Source of the DNA: Bacteroidales bacterium UBA2939
GTDB taxonomy: Bacteria > Bacteroidota > Bacteroidia > Bacteroidales > P3
Direction of reading: 5' to 3'
DNA length: 27,479 bases
Assembly: GCA_002349055.1 (NCBI GenBank)
Contig: DECD01000039.1
Location: 46,088-73,566, forward strand
The position numbers were made by a program, and so were the translations under genes. Positions 1 through 6,544 of the stretch are shown in pieces. The notes under the pieces were generated by a model. The model did not search any database and was not told the DNA's origin. It saw only the letters and a program-made list of their open reading frames with translations. How positions within the stretch are numbered: position 1 is the stretch's first letter; every line of letters begins with the position of its first letter.

Positions 1-59
1 GAGAACATTGTTGCTGCCACAAAGAACAGCATGGTCAGTTTTTTGATTTGTTTTACCAT
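1..59 (-). CDS. N-terminus of a putative lipoprotein or exported protein (partial)
   Basis: The minus strand opens with ATG at 59-57 and reads M-V-K-Q-I-K-K-L-T-M-L-F-F-V-A-A-T-M-F up to the window edge. This is a typical signal-peptide start: a basic N-region followed by a hydrophobic core. It closely resembles the first 19 residues of the lipocalin-like lipoprotein at 15267-15686 (M-F-K-Q-I-K-K-V-S-M-L-L-F-V-A-T-A-M-M), so the two may be paralogues. The rest of the gene, including any lipobox cysteine, lies outside the window. Function is unknown. The identification rests only on the short peptide and on that resemblance. Confidence 0.6.
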   Translation of the reverse strand, partial: MVKQIKKLTMLFFVAATMF

Positions 60-93
60 TGTTTTTAGTTGTTTGTTATTAATTGTTTTTTTC

Positions 94-122
94 GGGCCTT
101 CTCCGCATTGCGGATTTCGCCC
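94..122. repeat. Nested GC-rich hairpin
   Basis: GGGC (94-97) pairs with GCCC (119-122), and TCCGC (102-106) pairs with GCGGA (110-114) around a 3-nt loop, with unpaired 4-nt segments between the two stems. It lies in the probable 5' leader of the partial minus-strand gene and could be an RNA structure or a dispersed palindromic element. Confidence 0.45.
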
Positions 123-181
123 TTCCTACATACTATATAACGGACTTTTTCCCAAATCTCTACAAGGGGGGTGTGTTTTTA

Positions 182-200
182 ACATTTTTTTCAAAAATGT
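182..200. repeat. Perfect inverted repeat, possible operator or hairpin
   Basis: ACATTTTT (182-189) and AAAAATGT (193-200) form a perfect 8-bp stem around a TTC loop. It sits about 120 nt upstream of the minus-strand gene start and about 220 nt upstream of htpG. It could be a regulator site for either gene. No consensus is recognised. Confidence 0.4.
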
Positions 201-264
201 CACCTCTTTGCATGAAAAATGCCTCCAGACAGGATAAACTCTACAAGCCACGAAATCAACACCT

Positions 265-345
265 TCTCCTTACCAACTCCTAACCAACTCCTACCGCGGT
301 AGGAGTTGGTAGGGTGTTGATAAGGGGTTGGCAGGGGGTTGGGAC
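265..345. repeat. CTACC/CCAACTCC repeat with a 28-bp perfect palindrome
   Basis: Units of the type TACCAACTCC recur at 271 and 281 and run into a perfect palindrome at 283-310 centred on CCGCGG. The right side carries complementary GTTGG/GGTAG units, including the GGGTTGG-like runs at 325-342. Seventeen bases (CTCCTTACCAACTCCTA) also occur in the guaA-bamD spacer (about 11630-11645), so this is a dispersed family. Confidence 0.75.
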
Positions 346-386
346 TGACAAAATGGCAGTCGGGTACTTGTGGCACAATATTTGAA

Positions 387-421
387 AATTAAGAATCAAA
401 AATTAAGAATTAAGAATTATG
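387..421 (+). repeat. Heptamer array AATTAAG ending on the htpG start codon
   Basis: Five contiguous 7-bp units start at 387, 394, 401, 408 and 415. Three are AATTAAG, one is the degenerate AATCAAA, and the last is AATTATG, whose final three bases are the htpG start codon. The spacing is exactly 7 bp. The array therefore fills the place where a ribosome binding site would lie. Confidence 0.85.
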
Positions 422-2347
422 CAAGGCAAATTGAATGTACAGACCGAGAACATCTTTCCGGTCATCAAGAAGTTCCTTTATTCGGATCACGAAATATTTC
501 TGCGCGAGCTGATTAGCAACGCCGTCGACGCCACACAGAAACTAAAAACCTTGAGCACCCGCGGCGACTTCAAGGGCGAGCTGGGCGACCTGACCATCGA
601 CGTGAAGATCGACTCGAAGAAGAAGACCCTCACCGTCAGCGACCGCGGTATCGGCATGACCGCCGACGAGGTGGAGAAGTACATCAACCAGATTGCTTTC
701 AGCGGCGTCACCGACTTCATGGAGAAATACAAAGACAGCCACGAGCCGCTCATCGGCCATTTCGGATTGGGCTTCTACAGCGCCTTCATGGTCAGCGACA
801 AGGTGGAGATATTCACCAAGTCGTGGAAGGACGAGCCCGCACAGCATTGGAGCTGCGAGGGAAATCCAGAGTTCAGCATGGAGGAGGACAAGAAGCACAC
901 CGACCGCGGCACCGACATCGTGCTGCACATCGCCGACGACTGCAAGGAGTTCCTCGAAGAGGGCACCATCCTGCAGCTGCTGAAGAAATACTGCCGCTTC
1001 ATGCCAGTGGCTATCCGCTTCGGCGAGGAGAGCGTGTGGGTGGATTCTGAAACTGATTGTGACAAGGACGGAAAACCGAAGAGAGTCGAGAAGAAGCAGC
1101 CCCGCATCATCAACGACCCCGAGCCCGCTTGGAAGAAATCGCCGTCGTCGCTGACCGACGAGGATTATAAGAAGTTTTACCACGAGCTGTTCCCCATGAA
1201 TTTCGAGGAGCCACTGTTCCAGATACACCTCAACGTCGACTACCCCTTCAACCTCACCGGCATCCTCTATTTCCCGAAGGTGCGCAAGACCATCGACCCC
1301 AACCGCAACAAGATACAGCTCTACTGCAACCAGGTCTTCGTCACCGACCAGGTGGAGGGCGTGGTGCCCGACTACCTGATGCTGCTGCACGGCGTGCTCG
1401 ACTCGCCGGACATCCCGCTGAATGTCAGCCGCTCCTACCTCCAGAGCGACGGCAACGTGAAGAAAATCTCGCAGCACATCAGCAAGAAGGTGGCCGACAA
1501 GCTCGAAGAGATGAGCAAAGCGAAGCTGTCCGACAAGTCAGACGAGTCAGACAAGTCTGATGTGTCCGACCGCACCCAACTTGAAGAGAAGTGGGACGAC
1601 ATCAAAATCTTCGTCCAGTACGGCATGCTGACGGACGAGAAGTTCTGCGAGCGCGCCATGAAGTTCTACCTGCTCAAGGGTGTGGACGGCCGCTACTACA
1701 CCCTCGACAGCTACCGCGAGAAAATCAAGGCCCTGCAAACCGACAAGGACAAGACCGTCTGCTACCTCTACGCCGCCAACGCCGAGGAGGAGCACGCCTA
1801 CATCGAAAAGGCCAAGGCCAAGGGCTACGACGTGCTGCTCATGGATTCGCCGCTAGAGAGCCACTTCATCAACCTGCTGGAGCAAAAGATTGAGAAGACC
1901 CGCTTCGTGCGCGTCGATAGCGACACGGTGGAGAAACTCATCCCCCACGACGACAGCATCCCCGAGAAGCTGACGAAGGAGGAAAAGGAGAAGTTGCAGC
2001 CCATCATCGAGGGCGAGATTGACAAGCAGAAGTTCACCGTGCAGCTGGAGAGCCTCGAGGAGAGCGACGCTCCCATGCAGGTGACGCAGAGCGAGTTCAT
2101 GCGCCGCTACCGCGAGATGGCGCAGACCTCAGGCGGCGGCATGGGCTTCTACGGCGAGCTGCCGGAGAGCTACAACCTCGTCGTCAACATCAATCACCCG
2201 CTCATCGGCCGCGTGCTCAACGAGAGCGACAGCGAGAAGCAGAAAGAGCTTGTCCACCAACTGACCGACCTGGCCCTACTGGGCAACGGCCTGCTGAAAG
2301 GCGAAGCCCTGAGCAAGTTCCTCAAGCGCTCGGTAGAGATGATCTAA
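419..2347 (+). CDS. htpG: Molecular chaperone HtpG (bacterial Hsp90)
   Basis: ATP-dependent cytoplasmic chaperone of the Hsp90 family, 642 residues. The N-terminal GHKL ATPase domain shows the catalytic glutamate and binding asparagine in E30-L-I-S-N34, the D75-R-G-I-G79 motif, and the G-H-F-G-L-G lid segment at 113-118. Middle and C-terminal dimerisation domains follow at normal length. The start is fixed by the Bacteroidetes-like opening (MQGKLNVQTENIF) and by the heptamer array that ends on this ATG. One oddity is a Ser-Asp-rich stretch at about residues 370-385, produced by a 9-bp DNA repeat. It falls between LEEM and QLEEKW, where I expect relatives to be nearly continuous. The gene stands alone: a terminator follows, and the next gene is on the other strand. 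No CIRCE element is visible. Confidence 0.97.
   Translation: MQGKLNVQTENIFPVIKKFLYSDHEIFLRELISNAVDATQKLKTLSTRGDFKGELGDLTIDVKIDSKKKTLTVSDRGIGMTADEVEKYINQIAFSGVTDFMEKYKDSHEPLIGHFGLGFYSAFMVSDKVEIFTKSWKDEPAQHWSCEGNPEFSMEEDKKHTDRGTDIVLHIADDCKEFLEEGTILQLLKKYCRFMPVAIRFGEESVWVDSETDCDKDGKPKRVEKKQPRIINDPEPAWKKSPSSLTDEDYKKFYHELFPMNFEEPLFQIHLNVDYPFNLTGILYFPKVRKTIDPNRNKIQLYCNQVFVTDQVEGVVPDYLMLLHGVLDSPDIPLNVSRSYLQSDGNVKKISQHISKKVADKLEEMSKAKLSDKSDESDKSDVSDRTQLEEKWDDIKIFVQYGMLTDEKFCERAMKFYLLKGVDGRYYTLDSYREKIKALQTDKDKTVCYLYAANAEEEHAYIEKAKAKGYDVLLMDSPLESHFINLLEQKIEKTRFVRVDSDTVEKLIPHDDSIPEKLTKEEKEKLQPIIEGEIDKQKFTVQLESLEESDAPMQVTQSEFMRRYREMAQTSGGGMGFYGELPESYNLVVNINHPLIGRVLNESDSEKQKELVHQLTDLALLGNGLLKGEALSKFLKRSVEMI
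1528..1570 (+). repeat. In-frame 9-bp array GTCnGAC inside htpG
   Basis: The interrupted palindrome GTCnGAC (fourth copy GTCTGAT) starts at 1528, 1537, 1546, 1555 and 1564, exactly every 9 bp. It is read as alternating Ser-Asp-Lys/Glu/Val residues (about 370-385). Because 9 is a multiple of 3, the frame is kept. Confidence 0.85.
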
Positions 2348-2362
2348 TCGCTCACGGACACA

Positions 2363-2399
2363 GAAAAAGCGGCATACTTGACAGCATGCCGCTTTTTTT
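2363..2399. terminator. Rho-independent terminator after htpG (possibly bidirectional)
   Basis: AAAAAGCGGCAT (2364-2375) pairs with ATGCCGCTTTTT (2386-2397) around a 10-nt loop, and the T-run continues to 2399. It lies 16 nt past the htpG stop. The A-run on the left means it could also serve the converging lipoprotein gene, whose stop is at 2418. Confidence 0.9.
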
Positions 2400-2417
2400 G
2401 TTATACAATAGGAATAT

Positions 2418-2813
2418 TTACACGCGACGGAACTCATAGATGCGCGTCGGAGCATACCAGTGGTCGTAAACCAGCTTCAGGTAACGGCCATCTTCACTCA
2501 TGGAGAGGTCGAAAGAATATCTCTCGGTCTTACGTTCACCATGCTCATTCAGCACATCGCGGTGGATGTTAAGCTCGTCCGAATCCTCGACAATGTAGTA
2601 GTTCCACACTCCATCCTCGAAAGGTGAAACATAGGAGTTGGCGTTCATGATGGAGACCTGCTTGCCGCTGAACGAGAGCGTGGTGGGCACGTAGGTCGAC
2701 GGTGCGTTGGTCATCTCCCACATTCCGGTTTCAAGATAATAGTAATCCTCCTTCTCGCACGAGGAGAAAAGCATGGCGGCAGCAGCCACAAAAGCAATAA
2801 GATAACGTTTCAT
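2418..2813 (-). CDS. Small putative lipoprotein
   Basis: A 131-residue protein of unknown function. It begins with a clear lipoprotein signal: basic start, Ala-rich hydrophobic core, and L-F-S-S-C with the lipidated cysteine at residue 19. The cysteine is followed by E-K-E-D, which resembles the K-(D/E)2 surface-export signal described for Bacteroidota lipoproteins, so surface exposure is possible. I chose the ATG at 2813 because it opens the signal peptide; the frame stays open further upstream to 2918, but that part is AT-rich promoter DNA. The mature part (about 112 residues) is rich in Tyr and Trp, suggesting a small beta-rich fold, possibly lipocalin-like. It is divergent from the BlaI-like operon and convergent with htpG. 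Confidence 0.8.
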   Translation of the reverse strand: MKRYLIAFVAAAAMLFSSCEKEDYYYLETGMWEMTNAPSTYVPTTLSFSGKQVSIMNANSYVSPFEDGVWNYYIVEDSDELNIHRDVLNEHGERKTERYSFDLSMSEDGRYLKLVYDHWYAPTRIYEFRRV

Positions 2814-2844
2814 TGATATTGTTGTTTTGTTGTTTTTCGTGATG

Positions 2845-2852
2845 CAAAAGTA
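2845..2852 (-). promoter_or_regulatory. -7 promoter box for the minus-strand lipoprotein
   Basis: On the minus strand this reads TACTTTTG, matching TAnnTTTG, 31 nt upstream of the ATG at 2813. A TTTG at 2867-2864 is only 11 nt away, closer than the usual 19-21, so the -33 box is doubtful. The same 14-base context (GATGCAAAAGTACG) recurs at the tRNA-Phe promoter. Confidence 0.55.
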
Positions 2853-2874
2853 CGTATTTCCCGCAAATAAAATT

Positions 2875-2899
2875 ACGGAGAAAAAAAATATTTTTCCGT
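2875..2899. promoter_or_regulatory. Inverted repeat in the divergent promoter region, candidate operator
   Basis: ACGGAGAAAAA (2875-2885) faces TTTTTCCGT (2891-2899). A second similar right half, TTTTTCTCGT, occurs at about 2929-2938. The site lies between the two divergent -7 boxes and next to a BlaI-like repressor gene, so autoregulation is plausible. It does not match the classical BlaI TACA/TGTA operator. Confidence 0.3.
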
Positions 2900-2905
2900 T
2901 TTTAT

Positions 2906-2913
2906 TATTTTTG
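2906..2913 (+). promoter_or_regulatory. -7 promoter box of the blaI-like operon
   Basis: TATTTTTG matches TAnnTTTG. It lies 66 nt upstream of the ATG at 2980. No TTTG is seen at the expected -33 distance, so the promoter may be weak or regulated. Confidence 0.5.
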
Positions 2914-2979
2914 CACAATAAAGAAATATTTTTCTCGTTTCTTAACTAGAAATTTAATTACAAAACAACACTTATAATT

Positions 2980-3330
2980 ATGAACAAGGAACTGACAAAA
3001 GCCGAAGAACAGGTGATGCAGGCCCTATGGAAAATAGAGAAAGGTTTTGCAAACGAGATTGTTGCAGCCGTGGAGAGCGAAGCGGCATACAACACGGTGC
3101 TCACGGTGGTGAGGATTCTGGAGCAGAAGGGGTTCGTGGCGCACGAGACCTTCAACCGCTCGAACCGATACTACCCACTCGTCACGCGCGAGGAGTACAT
3201 GCACCAACAGCTGGGGCGTCTGACCAAGAGCTATTTCGGGTCGGCACGGGCATTGGTGTCGTTTCTCGTCGACAAAAAGGAAGTCAGCCTCGAAGACCTC
3301 GAGGCAATCACTAAAGCCATTGAGTCATGA
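2980..3330 (+). CDS. BlaI/MecI/CopY-family transcriptional repressor
   Basis: A 116-residue winged-helix repressor. The first 70 residues hold the characteristic family start (LTKAEEQVMQALWKIEKG) and the recognition-helix region (AYNTVLTVVRILEQKGFV) seen in BlaI and MecI. The C-terminal 40 residues (SYFGSARALVSFLV) match the dimerisation helices. Known members dimerise on promoter DNA and are released when a partner M56 metallopeptidase cleaves them. That partner is the next gene, which starts within the stop codon of this one (ATGA overlap), so the pair is translationally coupled. It probably represses its own operon and may also act on the divergent lipoprotein gene. Nothing here points to beta-lactams: no beta-lactamase is nearby. 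Confidence 0.92.
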   Translation: MNKELTKAEEQVMQALWKIEKGFANEIVAAVESEAAYNTVLTVVRILEQKGFVAHETFNRSNRYYPLVTREEYMHQQLGRLTKSYFGSARALVSFLVDKKEVSLEDLEAITKAIES

Positions 3331-4598
3331 TACGCTGGATGATTATGTCGACGCTGGCCACAGGCCTTTTCTACGCGCTCTACCTTTGGCTCTTCCGTCG
3401 CGACCGCTGGTTTGATCTCTCGCGCGCGTATCTACTTATTATATTAGGGTTCTGTTCCCTGTTCCCCTGGTTCCAGTTGCCCGCGAGCGTAATGTCGTCG
3501 ACACCCGCGACGGAATTCCTGATGACGGTCGACAACCCCGAGACGTATGTCGTCGGGAACATTCCGATGGAGGAACCCGAACTCTCGCTCAAGCTGGACA
3601 TCATCCCCAGTATCTATTTTGGAGGCGTGGCCCTGATGCTGGCGATACTCATCATCCAGCTGACGGCACAGGCGGTGCGCATTCGCCGACTCCGCAGGGA
3701 GTACCCAGTTTATGGTCGGGCCAACGGATTCGACATTCCCAAAGGGGCGCTGCTCATCCTCGTCCCCGACAACACAGAGCCTTACTCGTTTTTCAAGCAT
3801 ATCGTTGTCGGCACACGCGGCCTCGACGAGGAGGAGATGCGCTGCATCCTCGCCCACGAGTCGGTGCACGTGAGCCGGAACCATTCGATTGACATCGTGT
3901 GCATGCGAGTGTCATGTTGCGTCTTGTGGTTCATCCCCTTCGCATGGATGATGCTGCATGAACTGAGGGCAGTGCACGAGTACCAAGCCGATGCGGCGGC
4001 AGCCGACGGCGACAACAAAGACTATCTGCGTCTGCTCTACCGGCAGACCACTGGTTTCGGATATGGCCATATCACCAATAAATTCAACAGTATTAACATC
4101 AAAAAACGTATCGTTATGATGAACAAAACGAAATCGCGCTTCGGCGCTTGGAAAATGCTGGCCGCACTGCCTGTGGCGGCGCTGCTGATGATGGTGGGAT
4201 GCAAGCCTGCACCTGCCGAAGTTGCCGACAGCTTGGCAACGCAAGAAGAAGTCGCTGTCTCTGCCGATAACACAATCGGCGATGCTTTGATTGACCCCGT
4301 CGAAGACGAGCCACAATTCCCCGGTGGCATGGAAGCTCTCATGAAGTACCTCTCGGAAAACATCAAGTATCCCGAACAGGCCAAGAAGGAGAACATCCAG
4401 GGCAGAGTGTACGTGACATTCGTTGTAGAGAAGGACGGTAGCATTACTGGCGCCAAGGTGCTACGTAGCATTGGTGGCGGCTGCGACGAGGAAGCCCTTC
4501 GTGTGGTCAACGCCATGCCCAAATGGGAACCCGGAAAACTGCAAGGTACGCCCGTCCGCGTCCAGTTCAACCTGCCCATCGTCTTCAAACTGCAATGA
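3327..4598 (+). CDS. M56 (BlaR1-type) membrane metallopeptidase fused to a TonB C-terminal domain
   Basis: A 423-residue inner-membrane sensor protease. Hydrophobic segments lie at about 1-20, 34-50, 92-113, 190-208 and 276-292. The zinc site H177-E-S-V-H181 is followed by an E-L-R-A-V-H-E-Y-Q-A-D helix typical of M56 peptidases. Instead of a penicillin-binding sensor domain, residues about 330-423 form a TonB C-terminal domain (PQFPGGMEAL, then KYPEQAKKENIQGRV, ending in a beta-strand). This architecture is common in Bacteroidota. The presumed role is to sense an envelope signal and cleave the BlaI-like repressor encoded just upstream; the TonB part may contact outer-membrane proteins. It overlaps its neighbours on both sides by ATGA. 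The signal is unknown. Confidence 0.92.
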   Translation: MIRWMIMSTLATGLFYALYLWLFRRDRWFDLSRAYLLIILGFCSLFPWFQLPASVMSSTPATEFLMTVDNPETYVVGNIPMEEPELSLKLDIIPSIYFGGVALMLAILIIQLTAQAVRIRRLRREYPVYGRANGFDIPKGALLILVPDNTEPYSFFKHIVVGTRGLDEEEMRCILAHESVHVSRNHSIDIVCMRVSCCVLWFIPFAWMMLHELRAVHEYQADAAAADGDNKDYLRLLYRQTTGFGYGHITNKFNSINIKKRIVMMNKTKSRFGAWKMLAALPVAALLMMVGCKPAPAEVADSLATQEEVAVSADNTIGDALIDPVEDEPQFPGGMEALMKYLSENIKYPEQAKKENIQGRVYVTFVVEKDGSITGAKVLRSIGGGCDEEALRVVNAMPKWEPGKLQGTPVRVQFNLPIVFKLQ

Positions 4599-5299
4599 AA
4601 ACCCATCGTCTTTTAGCATTGCTGAGTCTCGTGCTGCTGGTCGGCTGCGGCGCATCGCGGCCGACTGGCAAAGAGGCCATCTGCGACTGCCAACGGGAGG
4701 TGCGTGTGCCCGACAAAGCTTTCCGCTCATGGCTTGTCGACAAGGGCTATGCCGTGAAGATTCACGGCAAATGGTTACGGGCCACCGCCGAAGGTTGTGC
4801 CTTGACAGCTTTAGAATGCTACGGCCAAGATATCCATAGCCTGGAAGGCATCGAATTGTTCCCACAGCTGGAGCAAATCACCTGTAGCGACAACCCTATC
4901 GAGAAGCTGAATCTCAACGTTCTGCCACACCTCGAACGACTCTATGGTCTCAACCTGCCGCTGCGACGGCTGGAGATGGACAACTGTCGTCACATGAAGC
5001 ATATCGAGTTGAGCTACACCCATCTTGACGCTTTCAGTCTTGCAGCTTTCCCCGAACTGGAGTTTTTCTTCTGCATCTTCTCGCCAATTGCCACCCTCGA
5101 CCTCACCCCCTGCCCCACCCTCAAATCGCTTTATATCCGTGCCACGCAGATTCGCGAAGTCGACCTACGGCCATGCCCCGGCCTGCTGGAACTTCACGCG
5201 CTTGATTCGCCGTTGCAGCTTATTACCGTCACCGAAGAGCAGTACAACAGCAACATGAAGGTGTCGGTGGCCGACACGGTGAGAATCGAGGTGCGGTAG
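4595..5299 (+). CDS. Leucine-rich-repeat-like lipoprotein
   Basis: A 234-residue putative lipoprotein. Its lipobox is L-L-V-G-C with cysteine 18. The ATG at 4595 overlaps the stop of the M56-TonB gene (ATGA), which supports this start over longer readings. From about residue 65 there are repeats of about 21-23 residues of the form L-x-x-L-x-C/L-x-x-x-x-I/L, such as LEGIELFPQLEQITCSDNP, NVLPHLERLYGLNLPL and CPTLKSLYIRATQI. These resemble leucine-rich repeats of the internalin or BspA type. A binding role at the cell envelope is likely, but the ligand is unknown. Because it is coupled to a sensor protease, it might take part in signal sensing; that is inference. Confidence 0.8.
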   Translation: MKTHRLLALLSLVLLVGCGASRPTGKEAICDCQREVRVPDKAFRSWLVDKGYAVKIHGKWLRATAEGCALTALECYGQDIHSLEGIELFPQLEQITCSDNPIEKLNLNVLPHLERLYGLNLPLRRLEMDNCRHMKHIELSYTHLDAFSLAAFPELEFFFCIFSPIATLDLTPCPTLKSLYIRATQIREVDLRPCPGLLELHALDSPLQLITVTEEQYNSNMKVSVADTVRIEVR

Positions 5300-5333
5300 A
5301 CAATATTTTCGCCACCTTGTCGTTATAGGTGAT

Positions 5334-5921
5334 ATGACAAAAAATATCATCTTCGACTTCGGCAATGTGTTGGTGCAGTGGCACCCTGAACTGATTTACA
5401 AAGAACATTTCGGCGACGAGGCCAAGGCTTGGTGGTTCCTGCGCCATGTGGCCGACAACGAGTGGCGCGGACGCATAGATGCCGGCGAGGAGGCCGACAG
5501 CTGCATCCGCGAACTCAAGGGCCGCTATCCCGAATATGCAGATGCCATCGAGCTTTACCGCTCGCGCTGGAAAGAGATGCTCACCGACGAGGTGCCCGGC
5601 ATGCGGGAGTTGCTGGCCGAAGTGATGCAGCGATACGAGGTCTACGGCCTCACCAACTGGAGCATGGAGACTTTCCCCCAGGCCCGCGAGCACTTTGCCA
5701 TCCTACAGATGATTGACCGCTACGTGGTGAGCGGCGCCGAGCGTCTCATCAAACCCGACCCGCGCCTCTTCCAGGTGCTCCTCGACCGCTACCACCTGAA
5801 AGCCGAAGACTGCACCTTCGTTGACGACAACCCCGACAACGTCGCCGCCGCCAACCGCATGGGCATGAACGGCATTGTCTTCACAGGAGCAGAAGATTTA
5901 CGCAAAAAGTTAGAATTATGA
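5334..5921 (+). CDS. HAD-superfamily phosphatase (YihX-like)
   Basis: A 195-residue cytoplasmic haloacid-dehalogenase-fold hydrolase. Motif I is F-D8-F-G-N-V-L with the nucleophilic aspartate and Gly in the second position, as in the YihX sugar-phosphate phosphatase subgroup. Motif II is Y-G-L-T-N-W-S, motif III is I-K-P-D-P-R-L-F, and motif IV is T-F-V-D-D-N-P-D-N. A helical cap lies between motifs I and II. YihX of E. coli removes phosphate from alpha-glucose-1-phosphate; the substrate here cannot be read from sequence. It begins 34 nt after the lipoprotein gene, and its stop overlaps the next start (ATGA), so it belongs to the operon. Confidence 0.9.
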   Translation: MTKNIIFDFGNVLVQWHPELIYKEHFGDEAKAWWFLRHVADNEWRGRIDAGEEADSCIRELKGRYPEYADAIELYRSRWKEMLTDEVPGMRELLAEVMQRYEVYGLTNWSMETFPQAREHFAILQMIDRYVVSGAERLIKPDPRLFQVLLDRYHLKAEDCTFVDDNPDNVAAANRMGMNGIVFTGAEDLRKKLEL

Positions 5922-6538
5922 AAAAGACATTGATAGCCCTCTTAATTTTCACCTTTTACCTTTCACCTTTCACCTTAAACGCTCAGGGTCGCTTCGATGC
6001 AACAGCTTTCGCCGGCTTGAACATGTGCCAGATTGACGGCGACCAGTCCGACGGCTACAGCCATCCCGGCCTTCGCGCCGGCGTGGGCACCAGCTTCGCA
6101 TTGGGGAAAGACCTCGATTCTCCGTGGCGCATGGTGATTGAACTGGCGTTCACCAACAAGGGATCGTATATCAAGAAGGCCGACCAGACAATGTCTCTCA
6201 GCTATATTGAGATTCCCATCATGGTGTCGTACAACACATTAGAATACCGGCTGCGTATTGCAGCCGGTATAGCTCCTGCCTATTGTGTGAAGTCGAAGGT
6301 GACGACAGCAGGGGTTGAAGATGCAGATTGGAACCAGAATTTCAATTCCTTCGACTGGCTGCCATTGACTTTCAGTGCCCGCTACCGCTTCACCGACCAT
6401 CTCGGCATCGAAGCCCGTTACCAGTATTCAGCCCTAAGTGTGACCAAGAACACTGGTTCGGGCACCTACTTCCTCTTCCGCAGCAACAAGGGTTGTTTCA
6501 ACAACCTCGTCTCGTTTGCCTTAACATACACTTTCTAG
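5918..6538 (+). CDS. Outer-membrane beta-barrel protein (PorT-like)
   Basis: A 206-residue exported protein with a signal peptide (residues 1-22, cleavage near L-N-A-Q). The rest is alternating hydrophobic and polar strands ending in L-T-Y-T-F; a terminal phenylalanine is the usual BAM recognition mark. It fits the outer-membrane beta-barrel family (PorT/OmpW-like) frequent in Bacteroidota. It is last in the operon and its stop lies 6 nt from the stop of convergent lpxA, with no room for a separate terminator. The hydrophobic core of the signal peptide is written by a heptamer array (TTTCACC) at 5947-5974. The transported or bound molecule is unknown. Confidence 0.85.
   Translation: MKKTLIALLIFTFYLSPFTLNAQGRFDATAFAGLNMCQIDGDQSDGYSHPGLRAGVGTSFALGKDLDSPWRMVIELAFTNKGSYIKKADQTMSLSYIEIPIMVSYNTLEYRLRIAAGIAPAYCVKSKVTTAGVEDADWNQNFNSFDWLPLTFSARYRFTDHLGIEARYQYSALSVTKNTGSGTYFLFRSNKGCFNNLVSFALTYTF
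5947..5974 (+). repeat. Heptamer array TTTCACC in a signal-peptide coding region
   Basis: Four 7-bp units start at 5947, 5954, 5961 and 5968 (TTTCACC, TTTTACC, TTTCACC, TTTCACC). They encode roughly residues 11-19 (F-T-F-Y-L-S-P-F-T) of the beta-barrel protein's signal peptide. Confidence 0.8.
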
Positions 6539-6544
6539 CGGACG

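Larger units (their letters stand above)
60..418. other. Gene-free spacer rich in hairpins and repeats
   Basis: I see no convincing gene here. It separates the partial minus-strand gene from htpG. It holds a GC-rich hairpin (about 94-122), a perfect 8-bp stem (182-200), a 28-bp perfect palindrome set in CCAACTCC-type repeats (about 265-345), and a heptamer array ending on the htpG start (387-421). The htpG promoter should be near the right end. The best -7 resemblance is A-A-T-A-T-T-T-G at 377-384, one base off the TAnnTTTG pattern, and I see no clear -33 box. Confidence 0.6.

Noticed and set aside
542..1477. A 311-codon open frame antisense to htpG
   Set aside because: Its existence follows from GC-rich codons of htpG on the other strand; the peptide is Val/Leu/His-rich without any domain, and htpG is certain.
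3444..3472. Possible 7-bp array (TGTTCCC twice) in the M56 gene
   Set aside because: Only two clean units, and the residues fit a normal membrane helix; too weak to list as a repeat.
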